The position numbers were made by a program, and so were the translations under genes. Positions 25,983 to 37,003 of a DNA stretch of 64,000 nucleotides are shown here, in pieces. Under the pieces are notes generated by a model. It was not told the DNA's origin, did no database searches, and saw nothing but the letters and a program-made list of their open reading frames with translations. The stretch is from Pseudomonas frederiksbergensis (GTDB taxonomy: Bacteria > Pseudomonadota > Gammaproteobacteria > Pseudomonadales > Pseudomonadaceae), in assembly GCF_900105495.1 (NCBI RefSeq), contig NZ_FNTF01000002.1, positions 3,526,501 to 3,590,500 of the forward strand. Direction: 5' to 3'. Every line of letters starts with the position of its first letter. Position 1 is the first letter of the stretch.

Positions 25983-26390
25983 TCACTCCGTCTGCGGCCA
26001 CCGATCCTCGATTGAGTACCACGGCGCTTTCGATGCAACACACACGTGTTTCTGTTTTTCATTCAGAAACAGCGTATCCAGCGTGCCTATCGCCACGGAC
26101 ATCCAATCCGAAAACTCGCCTTTGGAATCAGACCAGAACAGCGAAGAGCCGCAGTCGCCACAGAACTGTCGTGCGACGCCTCCAGACGAGTTAAAGGTTT
26201 TGAGCGTCTCGACCCCCGCCATGATTGTAATCGCCGACCTGGGTGCGCTTGCATACGTCGCGAATGCTGCCCGGTGGCCCTTGCGACATTGGCTGCAATG
26301 GCAATGGGTAACCGCTTTCAGCTCGGCGGCCACGTAATATTTCACTGCGCCGCACAGGCAACTTCCTTGGTGAAGTACATCCATGTTCAT
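25983..26390 (-). CDS. GFA family (glutathione-dependent formaldehyde-activating-like) zinc protein
   Basis: 135 residues. Cysteine pattern of the GFA/CENP-V fold: 'GSCLCGAVKY', 'HCHCSQCRKGH', 'FCGDCGSSLFW', giving two zinc sites. Members include S-hydroxymethylglutathione synthase-like and uncharacterised proteins; catalytic activity of the small single-domain type is in doubt. Start at ATG 26390 with GAGAAACG upstream. Stands alone. Confidence 0.88.
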   Translation of the reverse strand: MNMDVLHQGSCLCGAVKYYVAAELKAVTHCHCSQCRKGHRAAFATYASAPRSAITIMAGVETLKTFNSSGGVARQFCGDCGSSLFWSDSKGEFSDWMSVAIGTLDTLFLNEKQKHVCVASKAPWYSIEDRWPQTE

Positions 26391-26584
26391 CGTTTCTCAG
26401 GTGTCGGTTGCGCCACTTTAGCGGTCTGCCGGGTTGAGTGAAACCCAAGAGCCCGGTCTTTCGTCAGGCGGTTTTAATGCATCGGCAGCCCCCAGGATTT
26501 GATGCATCCTCATCGTTGCCGCCCGAAGCTCTTTCACGACCCATCGAAAGCAAGCGGGCGTGTAATCACCGAATGAGCTCATTC

Positions 26585-27577
26585 TTACAGTGATGCCCTG
26601 ACCACCAATGGACAATCAACTGGCTGAGCTCCTGATACCTCAATGGTCTCGATCAGGTGCCGGGCAGCCTTGCGACCGATCTCGTAGTACGGCAGTTGCA
26701 CCGTCGTCAACGGCGGGATGAACAGCTCAGCGATACCGATCATGTTGTCATAGCCGAGTACGGCGACATCGTCGGGGATTTTCAGGCCTCGGCCCAACAA
26801 CAGCTGATAGGCACAAAATGCAATGCGGTCATTGCCACAGATCAGAATGTCGAATTGGGGACGACCATCAATGATGTGCCGGTCGAGGATGGCTGCGGTT
26901 TCACCATAGGCATCATGATCGGAAAGGTCGTATTGCAGGAGTGCGTCAGGCGCAAGACCGAATGCCTGACAGGCACGCAGCAAGCCTTTTTGTCGCAGGT
27001 CCCAGGCCAGACTCTGTTTTGGCAAATTGATACACAGAGGGCGCCGATAGCCTTGGCTTAACGCATGATGTACGGCTCGATACTGCCCGGTTTCGTCGTC
27101 GGGCACATAACTCACCAGGCGACTGTCATCCGCCAGGCAATTGGCGAGTACCAGGGGTTTGCTCTTCAAGCGCTCGGGAATGTTCACGTGGCGAAACCCC
27201 ATGGCGCTGAAGATCAACCCGTCGGGACGGTGCGACAACATCAGGTCGATGTTCTGGTCGGTGGGCGGGTTGCTCAACAGGTTAAGGATGAACACATTCC
27301 AGCCCGCCTGCTGTGCGGTCTGTTCGATGGACAGCAGCAACTCGACTGCGAACGGTGTAGTCGCGGTGTCCAGCGCGAACACTCCGATGGTGCGCGACTG
27401 GAGGTTGTCGCCGCGCATCTTGCGCGCCGACAGGCTCGGTACGAATTGCAGTTCATCAATGGCGCGACGTACCCGCTGAAGGGTTTCGGGGCTCAGTTTT
27501 TCCGGGGTGTTGAGCGCTCGAGAAACCGTCATCAGGGACACGCCGGCCAGCTGTGCAACGTCTTTCACTGAAGTCAT
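26585..27577 (-). CDS. LacI-family regulator of the sucrose/fructoside locus
   Basis: 330 residues. The LacI headpiece 'TSVKDVAQLAGVSLMTVSRALNTPEKLSPETLQRVRRAIDELQFVPSLSARKMRG' is at residues 2-56. The C-terminal periplasmic-binding-like domain ends 'VLGYDNMIGIAELFIPPLTTVQLPYYEIGRKAARHLIETI'. It is the last gene of the leftward cluster, 75 bases after the GH32 gene. Its likely operator is the palindrome GTTAACGTTAAC at 33453, between the binding-protein and porin genes. The effector is probably sucrose, fructose or a derivative. Confidence 0.9.
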   Translation of the reverse strand: MTSVKDVAQLAGVSLMTVSRALNTPEKLSPETLQRVRRAIDELQFVPSLSARKMRGDNLQSRTIGVFALDTATTPFAVELLLSIEQTAQQAGWNVFILNLLSNPPTDQNIDLMLSHRPDGLIFSAMGFRHVNIPERLKSKPLVLANCLADDSRLVSYVPDDETGQYRAVHHALSQGYRRPLCINLPKQSLAWDLRQKGLLRACQAFGLAPDALLQYDLSDHDAYGETAAILDRHIIDGRPQFDILICGNDRIAFCAYQLLLGRGLKIPDDVAVLGYDNMIGIAELFIPPLTTVQLPYYEIGRKAARHLIETIEVSGAQPVDCPLVVRASL

Positions 27578-27652
27578 GCGAGGCGAGGCCGGTCAGGTTG
27601 ACGCAGGATCATGACACAGGGCCCGCGCTTCTCGCGACTCGATTGACGCTGT

Positions 27653-29155
27653 TCATAACCATCCCGAGGCCAGAGGCCATGCCTTGGGAATGGAGACACG
27701 CCCGCCACTCCCGCTGGCCAGCAGCTTCACGCCCAGACTGTCGGGCCGCGGATAGAGGCGACTGCTGAGGCTGAAGCGCCCGTTTTCGTCGAACACCTCG
27801 ATGGACGAGCGATCGAGGAACACCCGCAGTTCCAGTTGCCCTTGTGTCGGGTCTATCGCCACGCTGCGCTGACCGGTGACTTGCGCACCCGAGCGGCTGC
27901 GGTCAAGCACCAGGCGCTGCAGTGACGCATCGTAATAGAGCAGGGTTTCTTCCTTGCCATCATCGCTGCAACGCAAGGCGATTCCGAGGTGGCCATCGGT
28001 GCAGCCGAGCAGATCCAGATGCACATGGATTTCGAGCATATCGCCATTCACTTCCGGCACCGACCGCGTACCCGACTCACCCCACCAGAGCGTGCCCTGC
28101 AATGGCGCTTTGCGCAGAGCGGTGAGCTCACGTGCCGGATAGACGCAAAGGCGATCTGCGTGCAGTTCAAGTTCGCGCGGCAAACCGAGCATGCCGCACC
28201 AGTGATGAGCCTGGCTCGGCATCGGGCTTTCCCACATGTCGAGCCACGCCCACACAAGGCGCCGACCGTCGGCGGCCAGTAGCGTTTGCGCCGCATAGAA
28301 ATCGTGGCCGTTATCCAGCTCGATAAAAGGCCCGCCAGTAAAGTGCCATTCGCTGTCGAGTCGGCCCACTCGATAACCGGTCTGGTACTTGTTGAGCCGA
28401 TCGTAACCCTGGGGCTGCATGCCTTGAGGGGAGTAGAGCAGCACATCGCGCCCGTTCAGCCGGAACAGGTCCGGGCACTCCCACATATAGCCATCACCCT
28501 CGCTGCCGCTGGCCACATAGTCGAGGAATTCCCAGGCGTGCAGATCCGTGGAACGGTACAGCGGCAGCAGCGGCACATCGCCCAGACGTGCGCCGGCAAT
28601 CAGGTACCAACAGTCATCTTCCTGCCATACCTTTGGGTCGCGAAAGTGCATGATCGTGTCTTGCGGCGCGGTCTCGATGACGGCGCCATGCTTGACGAAC
28701 CGGATGCCGTCGCTGCTGGTCGCCAGGCACTGGACTTGACGGATCGAGCGCTCGTCGCCCACGTCCCCCAGCCAGGTGTGCCCGGTGTAGATCAGTGCCA
28801 AGGTCTCCCCGCACACCACCGCGCTGCCGGAAAAACAACCGTCACGGTCGAACTCATCGCCGGGTGCCAGCGCAATGGGCAAATGCTGCCAATGGACCAG
28901 ATCGGCGCTCTTGGCATGCCCCCAATACATCGGGCCCCATTTCGCGTCGAAGGGGTGGTGTTGGTAGAACACATGGTATTCGCCACGAAAGTACACCACC
29001 CCGTTAGGGTCGTTCATCCAGCCCGCTGGGGGGGCAAGATGATAACCGGGACGATAATCATCGCTGACGCGAGACAGGCCATCACTCAGCGCATGCTGCG
29101 CAAGGTCAAGGGCGCAAGACATTGGGTCGTTCATGGGATTCAAATACACAGTCAT
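27653..29155 (-). CDS. Glycoside hydrolase family 32 (sucrose/fructoside hydrolase)
   Basis: 500 residues. All three GH32 signatures are visible: WMNDPNG at 46-52 (nucleophile Asp49), FRDPK at 171-175 and ECPD at 226-229 (acid/base Glu226), followed by a C-terminal beta-sandwich with 'LRVFLDRSSIEVFDENGRFSLSSRLYP'. No signal peptide, so it acts in the cytoplasm on imported sucrose or fructo-oligosaccharide. The uptake system is ABC-type rather than PTS, so the substrate is probably unphosphorylated. Its ATG overlaps the stop of the ATPase gene by four bases. Confidence 0.92.
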   Translation of the reverse strand: MTVYLNPMNDPMSCALDLAQHALSDGLSRVSDDYRPGYHLAPPAGWMNDPNGVVYFRGEYHVFYQHHPFDAKWGPMYWGHAKSADLVHWQHLPIALAPGDEFDRDGCFSGSAVVCGETLALIYTGHTWLGDVGDERSIRQVQCLATSSDGIRFVKHGAVIETAPQDTIMHFRDPKVWQEDDCWYLIAGARLGDVPLLPLYRSTDLHAWEFLDYVASGSEGDGYMWECPDLFRLNGRDVLLYSPQGMQPQGYDRLNKYQTGYRVGRLDSEWHFTGGPFIELDNGHDFYAAQTLLAADGRRLVWAWLDMWESPMPSQAHHWCGMLGLPRELELHADRLCVYPARELTALRKAPLQGTLWWGESGTRSVPEVNGDMLEIHVHLDLLGCTDGHLGIALRCSDDGKEETLLYYDASLQRLVLDRSRSGAQVTGQRSVAIDPTQGQLELRVFLDRSSIEVFDENGRFSLSSRLYPRPDSLGVKLLASGSGGRVSIPKAWPLASGWL

Positions 29156-30297
29156 AGGGCGCTTGCTCGTGCCGAGCGCAGAGGGACGCCATCCGGCAGG
29201 GTTTCAATGGTTTGCGGGTGACGCTTCAAGGCCGCGCCGTCGGCGTCGAACAGGTGCAGGTTGTCGATGTCCAGCTGCAGCTCAACCCGATCGCCCGCTT
29301 GCCATCCGGCGCTGACTTCGCAACGACAGATCAATGGCTCGTCTTGACCTGTCTCGAGGTGCACATAGGTTTCGCTGCCCAGGTATTCGACCGCGGTAAC
29401 GACGACGCCGGCAGTTCCATCTGCCGGTTTGAGCGACACATGCTCCGGGCGAATCCCCAGGCTCAGCTGCGTGCTCGTCGCCAGGTTCGAGCTGTCGAAG
29501 GGCAGGGGCGTGATACCCCATACGAGGGTATCCACCAGGCTGGTTTCGCCTGGCGTCTGTAGGCGCGCCGGCAGAAAATTCATTCTGGGCGAACCGAGAA
29601 AACCGGCGACAAAGCGGCTGGCCGGGCGTTCATAGAGTTCGCGCGGTGAGCCGACCTGTTCTACGCGCCCGCCATTGAGCACGACAATTTTGTCGGCCAG
29701 GGTCATCGCTTCAACCTGATCGTGGGTGACGTAGATCATGGTCGAGCCCAGCCGATCATGCAGTCGGGCAATTTCGTTGCGCATCTGCACCCGCAAGGAC
29801 GCATCCAGGTTGGAAAGCGGCTCATCGAACAACAAGATGTCCGGTTCCCGCGCCATGGCTCTGCCCATGGCCACACGCTGACGCTGCCCACCGGACAGTT
29901 CCTTTGGCTTGCGTTGCAGCAGTTTGTCCAACTGCAGGATTTGTGCGGTTTTCAGCACGCGCTCGCGCAGGCTGGTCTTGTCCGTCTTGGCCAGTTTGAG
30001 ACCAAAGCTGATGTTGTCGTAGACGCTCATGTGCGGGTACAGCGCATAAGACTGAAACACCATGCCGACACCACGCTCGCGCGGCTCCAGGTCGTTGACC
30101 CGTCGCCCGTCGATCAGCAGGTCGCCGCCGCAGATCGAATCCAGCCCGGCGATCAGTCGCAGCAGGGTCGACTTTCCGCAGCCCGAAGGGCCAACGAACA
30201 CCACGAATTCACCCGCCGCGATTTCCAGGCTGACGTCGCGAAGAATGCGCATGCCGCCCAATTGTTTGTTCACGTTGTCCAGTTTCAATTTGATCAC
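29152..30297 (-). CDS. Sugar ABC transporter ATPase (MalK/UgpC type)
   Basis: 381 residues. Walker A GPSGCGKST at 36-44, Q-loop near 82, signature LSGGQ at 134-138, Walker B ILLFDEP at 154-160, switch histidine in 'YVTHDQVEAMT'. The extra C-terminal domain ('LSLGIRPEHVSL', 'VEYLGSETYVHLE') is the TOBE regulatory fold of the MalK subfamily. It energises the importer formed by the two permeases and the binding protein upstream. Translationally coupled to the GH32 gene. Confidence 0.95.
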   Translation of the reverse strand: MIKLKLDNVNKQLGGMRILRDVSLEIAAGEFVVFVGPSGCGKSTLLRLIAGLDSICGGDLLIDGRRVNDLEPRERGVGMVFQSYALYPHMSVYDNISFGLKLAKTDKTSLRERVLKTAQILQLDKLLQRKPKELSGGQRQRVAMGRAMAREPDILLFDEPLSNLDASLRVQMRNEIARLHDRLGSTMIYVTHDQVEAMTLADKIVVLNGGRVEQVGSPRELYERPASRFVAGFLGSPRMNFLPARLQTPGETSLVDTLVWGITPLPFDSSNLATSTQLSLGIRPEHVSLKPADGTAGVVVTAVEYLGSETYVHLETGQDEPLICRCEVSAGWQAGDRVELQLDIDNLHLFDADGAALKRHPQTIETLPDGVPLRSARASAL

Positions 30298-30324
30298 GAT
30301 GCTGTTCCTTGTCTTTGTTGGGCA

Positions 30325-31167
30325 TCAACCCTTTAACGCGCCGGCAGTGAGACCAGAAACGATTCGGCGCTGGAAGATCAGCACCAGAATCACCAGTGGG
30401 ACGGTGACCACCACCGAGGCGGCCATCAATAACCCCCAAGGCAACTCATGGGGACTGCCGCCGGAAATCAAGGCGATGGCGACCGGCACCGTGCGTTGCG
30501 TGTCGGTGAGGGTGAAGGTCAGGGCAAACAGGAACTCGTTCCACGCGGCGATGAAGGCCAATAAGCCAGTGGTGACCAGTGCGGGCCAGAGCAACGGCAA
30601 CAGCACGCGGGTCAGCGTGACCCAGGGCGAGGCGCCATCCATGATTGCCGCTTCTTCCAGTTCATGGGGCAGTTGCCCCATGAACGTGGTCAGTACCCAG
30701 ACTGTGAAGGGCAGGGTGAAAATCGTGTAGCTCAGGATCAACGCCCAGGAGGTGTTGTACAGACCCAGTGCACGGATCACTTCGAACAGCCCCGACAACA
30801 CCGCGACCTGAGGAAACATCGACACGCCAAGGACCATCATCAAGACCGTGCCACGCCCCCGAAACTTCACCCGGCCCAAGGCATAGGCGGCGGTCAGGCT
30901 GAGGAACAGCGCCAATGTCACCACGCACAGCGCAACCACCAGCGAGTTGCCGATCGCCCGCAGGAATGAGGCTTGATTGAGCACTGCCACGTAATTGGAG
31001 AAGTCGGGGTTTTCGATCCAGTAACTCACCTCGAACAAGGCGCTGGACGGCTTCAGCGACGTCACGATGGCGTAGTAGAAAGGGAAGACCGCATACAGCA
31101 GCAACACCCCGATCAGACACCAGAATCCGAGGCGCAACAGGGCTTTTTTCAGTAGGCGCAGGTTCAT
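30325..31167 (-). CDS. Sugar ABC transporter permease (MalG-like)
   Basis: 280 residues from ATG 31167, which overlaps the stop of the first permease by four bases. Six hydrophobic segments, starting 'GFWCLIGVLLLYAVFPFYYAIVTSLKP'. The EAA loop contacting the ATPase reads 'ELEEAAIMDGASPWVTLTRVLLPLLWPAL'. MalG family, second permease of a carbohydrate-uptake CUT1 system. The open frame extends upstream past 31500, but that part lies within the other permease in a different frame. Confidence 0.93.
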   Translation of the reverse strand: MNLRLLKKALLRLGFWCLIGVLLLYAVFPFYYAIVTSLKPSSALFEVSYWIENPDFSNYVAVLNQASFLRAIGNSLVVALCVVTLALFLSLTAAYALGRVKFRGRGTVLMMVLGVSMFPQVAVLSGLFEVIRALGLYNTSWALILSYTIFTLPFTVWVLTTFMGQLPHELEEAAIMDGASPWVTLTRVLLPLLWPALVTTGLLAFIAAWNEFLFALTFTLTDTQRTVPVAIALISGGSPHELPWGLLMAASVVVTVPLVILVLIFQRRIVSGLTAGALKG

Positions 31168-32126
31168 GACCGGACCTCCAGTTGACGGCGTCCGAGGTAG
31201 AGATAAAGCAGGGCGATGACTGCAACCACCAAAAACAACAGCGTCGAGGCCGCGCTGCCGTAACCGACGTCCTGGAATTCCACCAGGTGCTGGCGGGCAT
31301 ACACCGACATGCTCATGGTGCTCGATGAATTCGAGGTCAGCACATAGATCACGTCGAATACTCGCAGCGAGTCGAGGATGCGGAAGATCGCCGCCACCAG
31401 CAGTGCGGGCATGAGCAGGGGAAGCGTGACACGCCAGAACACTTTCAGTGGATGAATGCCATCGACCCTGGCGGCTTCGTAGCAATCGCTTGGCAACATC
31501 TGCAAGGCGGCCAACATCAGCAGCGTGACAAAAGGGACGGTCTTCCAGACATCGACGATGATCACCGCCCACATCGACAGATCCGCATCGGCCGTCCAGG
31601 CCAGAGGCGCGTCAATCAGGCCGAGGCTCAGCATCAGGTGATTGATGATGCCGAACTGGTCGTTAAGCATCCATGACCAGATCTTCGCCGAGACAATGGT
31701 CGGAATCGCCCAGGGAATCAGAATCAACGCCCGCACCAGCGAACGGCCGGTGAACTTGATGTTCAGCAGCAACGCCACCAGCAGTCCCAGTACGACTTCC
31801 AGTCCCACCGACACCACGGTGAAATGCAAGGTGTTGCGCACCGCGTTCCACCATTGTGGATCGACCAGAATGCCCGACCAGTTGGTACCGTTGTGGAATA
31901 GATAATTGCTCAAGCCAACGAAGGTTCCGCCACCGGTATCCGCCAGATTGGCGTCGGTCAGGCTGAACCAGAATGTGCGCAGTAGCGGCCAGGCTGCCAC
32001 CAGGGCCAGACACAGCAACATCGGCGTCAGAAACAGCCAGGCAGCGCGTACTCGGCGTCGTTGTACGGGCGTTTCCCTGGTGAGCAGCAGCTCATCACAG
32101 GGGGCATGGGTAGAAGAGACAGACAT
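31164..32126 (-). CDS. Sugar ABC transporter permease (MalF-like)
   Basis: 320 residues, six or more hydrophobic segments, first 'AAWLFLTPMLLCLALVAAWPLLRTFWFSLTDANL'. EAA loop 'SDCYEAARVDGIHPLKVFWRVTLPLLMPALLVA'. CUT1 family, pairs with the MalG-like protein. Starts 21 bases after the binding-protein gene, with AAGGAAG upstream of the ATG. Confidence 0.93.
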   Translation of the reverse strand: MSVSSTHAPCDELLLTRETPVQRRRVRAAWLFLTPMLLCLALVAAWPLLRTFWFSLTDANLADTGGGTFVGLSNYLFHNGTNWSGILVDPQWWNAVRNTLHFTVVSVGLEVVLGLLVALLLNIKFTGRSLVRALILIPWAIPTIVSAKIWSWMLNDQFGIINHLMLSLGLIDAPLAWTADADLSMWAVIIVDVWKTVPFVTLLMLAALQMLPSDCYEAARVDGIHPLKVFWRVTLPLLMPALLVAAIFRILDSLRVFDVIYVLTSNSSSTMSMSVYARQHLVEFQDVGYGSAASTLLFLVVAVIALLYLYLGRRQLEVRS

Positions 32127-32147
32127 GGTGATTTCCTTCCTTGTGGC

Positions 32148-33422
32148 TTACCAGTTCCGGCGTTTGATGCGCGTGAGTTCGTTTTCCAGTTCGGCCAGCG
32201 CCTGATCGACAGGCAACTCGCCCGCCAGCACGCCATGCACTCGATCGAAGAACGCATTGGAGACCCGTGGATAACGATCGGCAGTGATGGAGGCGGGGCG
32301 CATGACTCCATCGTTGAGAATGCTGTGCAGCTGAGCGTAATAAGGCATGGCCGCGAGCAGTTCGGGGTCTTGATACAGCGACTCGATAACCGGGTTATAG
32401 GCGCCAATCAGGGCACGATGTTTTTGCTCTTGAGCGCTGGTCAGGTAGCTCACCAGTTCTGCGGCAAGTTTTGGATGGGCGCTGTAACGCGATACCGCCA
32501 GGCCCCAGCCACCGAGAGTGGATGCATGGCTGCCGGTCTCGCCGCCGCGGGGCAGGGGAGCGACCCCGACCTTGTCTTTTACGGCACTGTCCTGACTTTG
32601 GACCAGAGCCCAGACATACGGCCAGTTACGCATAAACAGCGCATTGCCCGACTGGAATACGCCACGGCCTTCTTCCTCGGTGTAATTGAGTACGCCACGC
32701 GGGGAGATGTCGCCTACCCAGCTTTTCGCCAGGGTCAAAGCCGTTCTTGAGGCCTGACTGTTGACCACGATGTCACCTTTTGGATTGACCAGCCCGCCTT
32801 CCGGTTGGCTGCTGATCCACTCCAGCGCGTTACACGTCAGACCCTCGTAGGCGCGTCCCTGAAAGATGTAACCCCACGCATTGGGGTTCCCGGCGTTGCG
32901 TTCAGCCTGTTGAACATCCTTTGCGGTAGAGGTCATTTCCTCCCAGGTCTGGGGAACCTGCTTGTCGTATTTCTCGAGCAAGTCCTTGCGGTAATACAGC
33001 AGGCCTGAATCGGTGAACCACGGCATCGTCACCAGCTGTCCGTTCACTGTGGCGTTATCCACCTGTGCCTGGAAATAACCCTGGGTCGCATTGGCTGGAA
33101 GCACCTCGCGCAGATCCATCAGGTGTTTGGCCAGCATTCCCGGCCACACCATATCGATTTGAATGATGTCGATGTCGGCGGACTGCGCACTGAGGATCTG
33201 TTGGTAGAACGACAACCGCTCGGTCGCCGAGTTAGGCGTGGAAACCACCTCGACGTTGTTGCCGGTCTGTTTCGACCACGCCTCGACAGCCTCCTTGCAG
33301 AGTTGTAACTCAGCACCCACCGCACCGCACGAGATCGTCAAATTGGCCGCGCTCGAGAGGGATGGAAGCCCGGCACAGAGGGTGAGCAGTGCTGCTGGAA
33401 GAAGAGATTTCAGCTGTTTCAT
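32148..33422 (-). CDS. Sugar ABC transporter substrate-binding protein
   Basis: 424 residues from ATG 33422 (GAGGG upstream). Signal peptide 'LPAALLTLCAGLPSLSSA'. The mature part is a CUT1 binding protein of the MalE/trehalose-maltose type: 'LTISCGAVGAELQLCKEAVEAWSKQTGNNVEVVSTP', 'DIDIIQIDMVWPGMLAKHLMDL', 'VTMPWFTDSGLLYYRKDLLEKY', 'FMRNWPYVWALVQ'. It is the first gene of the leftward operon. The substrate is inferred from the neighbouring GH32 and porin as sucrose or fructo-oligosaccharide. Confidence 0.92.
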   Translation of the reverse strand: MKQLKSLLPAALLTLCAGLPSLSSAANLTISCGAVGAELQLCKEAVEAWSKQTGNNVEVVSTPNSATERLSFYQQILSAQSADIDIIQIDMVWPGMLAKHLMDLREVLPANATQGYFQAQVDNATVNGQLVTMPWFTDSGLLYYRKDLLEKYDKQVPQTWEEMTSTAKDVQQAERNAGNPNAWGYIFQGRAYEGLTCNALEWISSQPEGGLVNPKGDIVVNSQASRTALTLAKSWVGDISPRGVLNYTEEEGRGVFQSGNALFMRNWPYVWALVQSQDSAVKDKVGVAPLPRGGETGSHASTLGGWGLAVSRYSAHPKLAAELVSYLTSAQEQKHRALIGAYNPVIESLYQDPELLAAMPYYAQLHSILNDGVMRPASITADRYPRVSNAFFDRVHGVLAGELPVDQALAELENELTRIKRRNW

Positions 33423-33452
33423 AGAGCCCTCTTTATTTTTGTTTTTAGAAAA

Positions 33453-33464
33453 GTTAACGTTAAC
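33453..33464. promoter_or_regulatory. LacI-type operator GTTAACGTTAAC
   Basis: A perfect 12-bp palindrome with a central CG, typical of LacI/GalR sites. It lies 31 bases from the binding-protein ATG and 127 bases from the porin ATG, so a single regulator could control both directions. Assignment to the LacI protein at 26585 is inference. Confidence 0.65.
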
Positions 33465-33569
33465 ATCGCCAAATGTAGCAGCGTATTTGCGATGAGGCAT
33501 CCTTTTTTTCGTTGATTGCGACAATTTACAACTCACGAAAAATGGCCGGTCGCGGGAACAAAACAATAA

Positions 33570-35156
<1,587 letters not shown>

Positions 35157-35294
35157 TACTTGAACGCGTCCGGACAACCCGCCTTCAGTGCGTCTGCTGG
35201 CGGTTGTTGCAAACAGAGATGGTTCCTGCAGCTGAAATACTGACGAAACATTCTGGCCATATGATTCGCGTCACTGAAATCCAGGGAGTTGGAG

Positions 35295-35510
35295 ATGAAT
35301 CGACCATCAAGAAGCATGCGCAAACTGCTCGACGCCGTCGCCACTAACAATGAGGTAGCGGCGCTAGATATGATGCGCGCAGCAGAGCATCTCCAAGACG
35401 AAGTGCTACGCCAGCGGTTGCTCAACATGATTCACCGACTCAACCAGGACGCCATGGACTTACGAGCGGCGCGTGACGATATCCAGGGCGGAGCCATAAA
35501 GCTCGCGTGA
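35295..35510 (+). CDS. Hypothetical small helical protein
   Basis: 71 residues from ATG 35295, with GGGAGTTGGAG just upstream. Fully helical and charged: 'RKLLDAVATNNEVAALDMMRAAEHLQDEVLRQRLLNMIHRLNQDAMDLRAARDDI'. No signal or membrane segment. It precedes the diguanylate cyclase gene by roughly 190 bases. No family recognised. Confidence 0.6.
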   Translation: MNRPSRSMRKLLDAVATNNEVAALDMMRAAEHLQDEVLRQRLLNMIHRLNQDAMDLRAARDDIQGGAIKLA

Positions 35511-35696
35511 TCATTCTCGGTGACGTCTCTTGGTCTGTATGCTGCGTTGGGCTTGGGCCAAGGGCGCGTTGACCCGTCCGAGCTATCCCGGTGGGTCAGC
35601 CGGGTAGGGACGCCTTATGTATGGCTGGTTGGTGTACGTAAGGATATGCTGCCCCCGACTTCATGCATGCCAATAAAAACCAACCACAGTGACGTT

Positions 35697-36734
35697 ATGA
35701 GCCAACTAGAGACGCGTGCGACTGCCCTAACGCTGTATCCAGAGGACTCCCGAGAGGCGGCGGCCCTGCTGAAGCAGGCCGTACCACTGATGGTGCGTCA
35801 CAACATTCCACCAAACCCCGTGCACTATGCTCTCTGGTACACCTACAGCAAAGGTCAGGAGCCAGAGCTTAATCGCCATCTGGACAGGGTGGTCAAAGAC
35901 TTCGACTGTTTCCCTCCAGAATCCGCTACGAAGCTTTTTCGCGACTACATCATTCGTGACGAATTGGAGGAGGCGCGCGCAGGGCAACAACAAGCGATCG
36001 ATCTGGTTGACGACATGGAGCGTAATGTCTCGCGTAGTGTGAATGGCAGTTCCAACTTTCAAGCCAGTCTTGGCCATTGCATGGAAATGCTCGCGGAGCC
36101 GGTTGACCAGAGGTTGCCTGCCATTCTGAGCGAGCTGCAACAGAGCACCCAGGTCATGCAGGATCAGCAAGAGCTTTTCCTGTCCCAGTTGCACTCAGCG
36201 CAAAATGAAATCAAGAGTCTGAGAGACAAGCTCGAGCGAGCCCAACTGGCTGCATCTTTGGATGGTCTGACTAAGGTGTTGAACCGAGCTACCTTCACTC
36301 GCTTGCTGGAGCATGCATTGATCAACGCTCCTCATGGGGTGGCATTGGTCATGTTGGATATCGATCATTTCAAGCAGTTCAATGACCGCTATGGCCATCC
36401 TTTGGGCGACCGCGTACTTGAGCATGTTGGTCAGGTGTTACGGAACTCAATCCCGCCTCAGGCCTTGGCGGCACGCTATGGGGGTGAAGAGTTCTGTGTA
36501 GTCCTGCAAGAGTGTTTTGATCTCACCAGTGCTCATGCTTTTGCTGAGCAGCTGCGCCTGAAAATTCAGGCGCTGCGGATCAAGGTTCGTGGCACGGATG
36601 AGGTGCTGGATACTGTAACTGCGTCTTTGGGTGTCGCCGTCGCCAAATCTGGTGACGATGTGGAAAGCCTTCTGACTCGTGCCGATGATGCCCTCTATCA
36701 AGCCAAGCGCAGCGGGCGCAACCGAGTGAGCTGA
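35697..36734 (+). CDS. Diguanylate cyclase, GGDEF domain
   Basis: 345 residues if started at ATG 35697; an in-frame ATG at 35667 is also possible and neither has a strong ribosome site. The N-terminal ~150 residues are helical ('HNIPPNPVHYALWYTYSKGQEPELNRHLDRV'), a cytoplasmic input region of unknown signal. A coiled coil leads to the catalytic GGDEF domain: 'LDGLTKVLNRATF', 'LVMLDIDHFKQFNDRYGHPLGDRVL', 'ARYGGEEFCVVLQE'. GGEEF is intact, so it should make c-di-GMP. The inhibitory RxxD I-site is missing (PPQA at that position). No membrane segment. Confidence 0.88.
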   Translation: MSQLETRATALTLYPEDSREAAALLKQAVPLMVRHNIPPNPVHYALWYTYSKGQEPELNRHLDRVVKDFDCFPPESATKLFRDYIIRDELEEARAGQQQAIDLVDDMERNVSRSVNGSSNFQASLGHCMEMLAEPVDQRLPAILSELQQSTQVMQDQQELFLSQLHSAQNEIKSLRDKLERAQLAASLDGLTKVLNRATFTRLLEHALINAPHGVALVMLDIDHFKQFNDRYGHPLGDRVLEHVGQVLRNSIPPQALAARYGGEEFCVVLQECFDLTSAHAFAEQLRLKIQALRIKVRGTDEVLDTVTASLGVAVAKSGDDVESLLTRADDALYQAKRSGRNRVS

Positions 36735-37003
36735 GATCATTGATGTATTTTATTTTTTAAGACTGCTGGCTAGAAAAGCGGAGATGTCGAAGAAGGGATC
36801 AATCCGGTGAATCATCAGCCCGATCTGTTCGATCAGAAGGCCCGGAATTATCAGGCTCGCTGGCCTTTGCTGTAGCGTTTCACCGCGCCCCAGTGACCGG
36901 CAAGCTGAGCAGTTGATCGGCAGCGGGCTGGCCCTGGAACGGAGCAAGGAGAGAGTCGGGACACCGCAGTCGGGCTGACCGGTATCCCTTCGTTACGCAA
37001 AAA
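36735..37003. other. 269-bp gap between convergent genes, no supported gene
   Basis: Between the GGDEF gene and the SnoaL-like gene. A minus-strand frame of 65 codons exists (36750-36947), but no ribosome site or family resemblance supports it. No clear terminator seen. Confidence 0.4.

Noticed and set aside
26418..26615. Frame ending 'LKPPDERPGSWVSLNPADR' after the LacI gene
   Set aside because: No ribosome site and only vague resemblance to short Pseudomonas peptides; the start lies inside or beside the LacI stop. Left out as unsupported.
36750..36947. 65-codon minus-strand frame in the gap after the GGDEF gene
   Set aside because: No ribosome site, mixed composition, no recognisable family.
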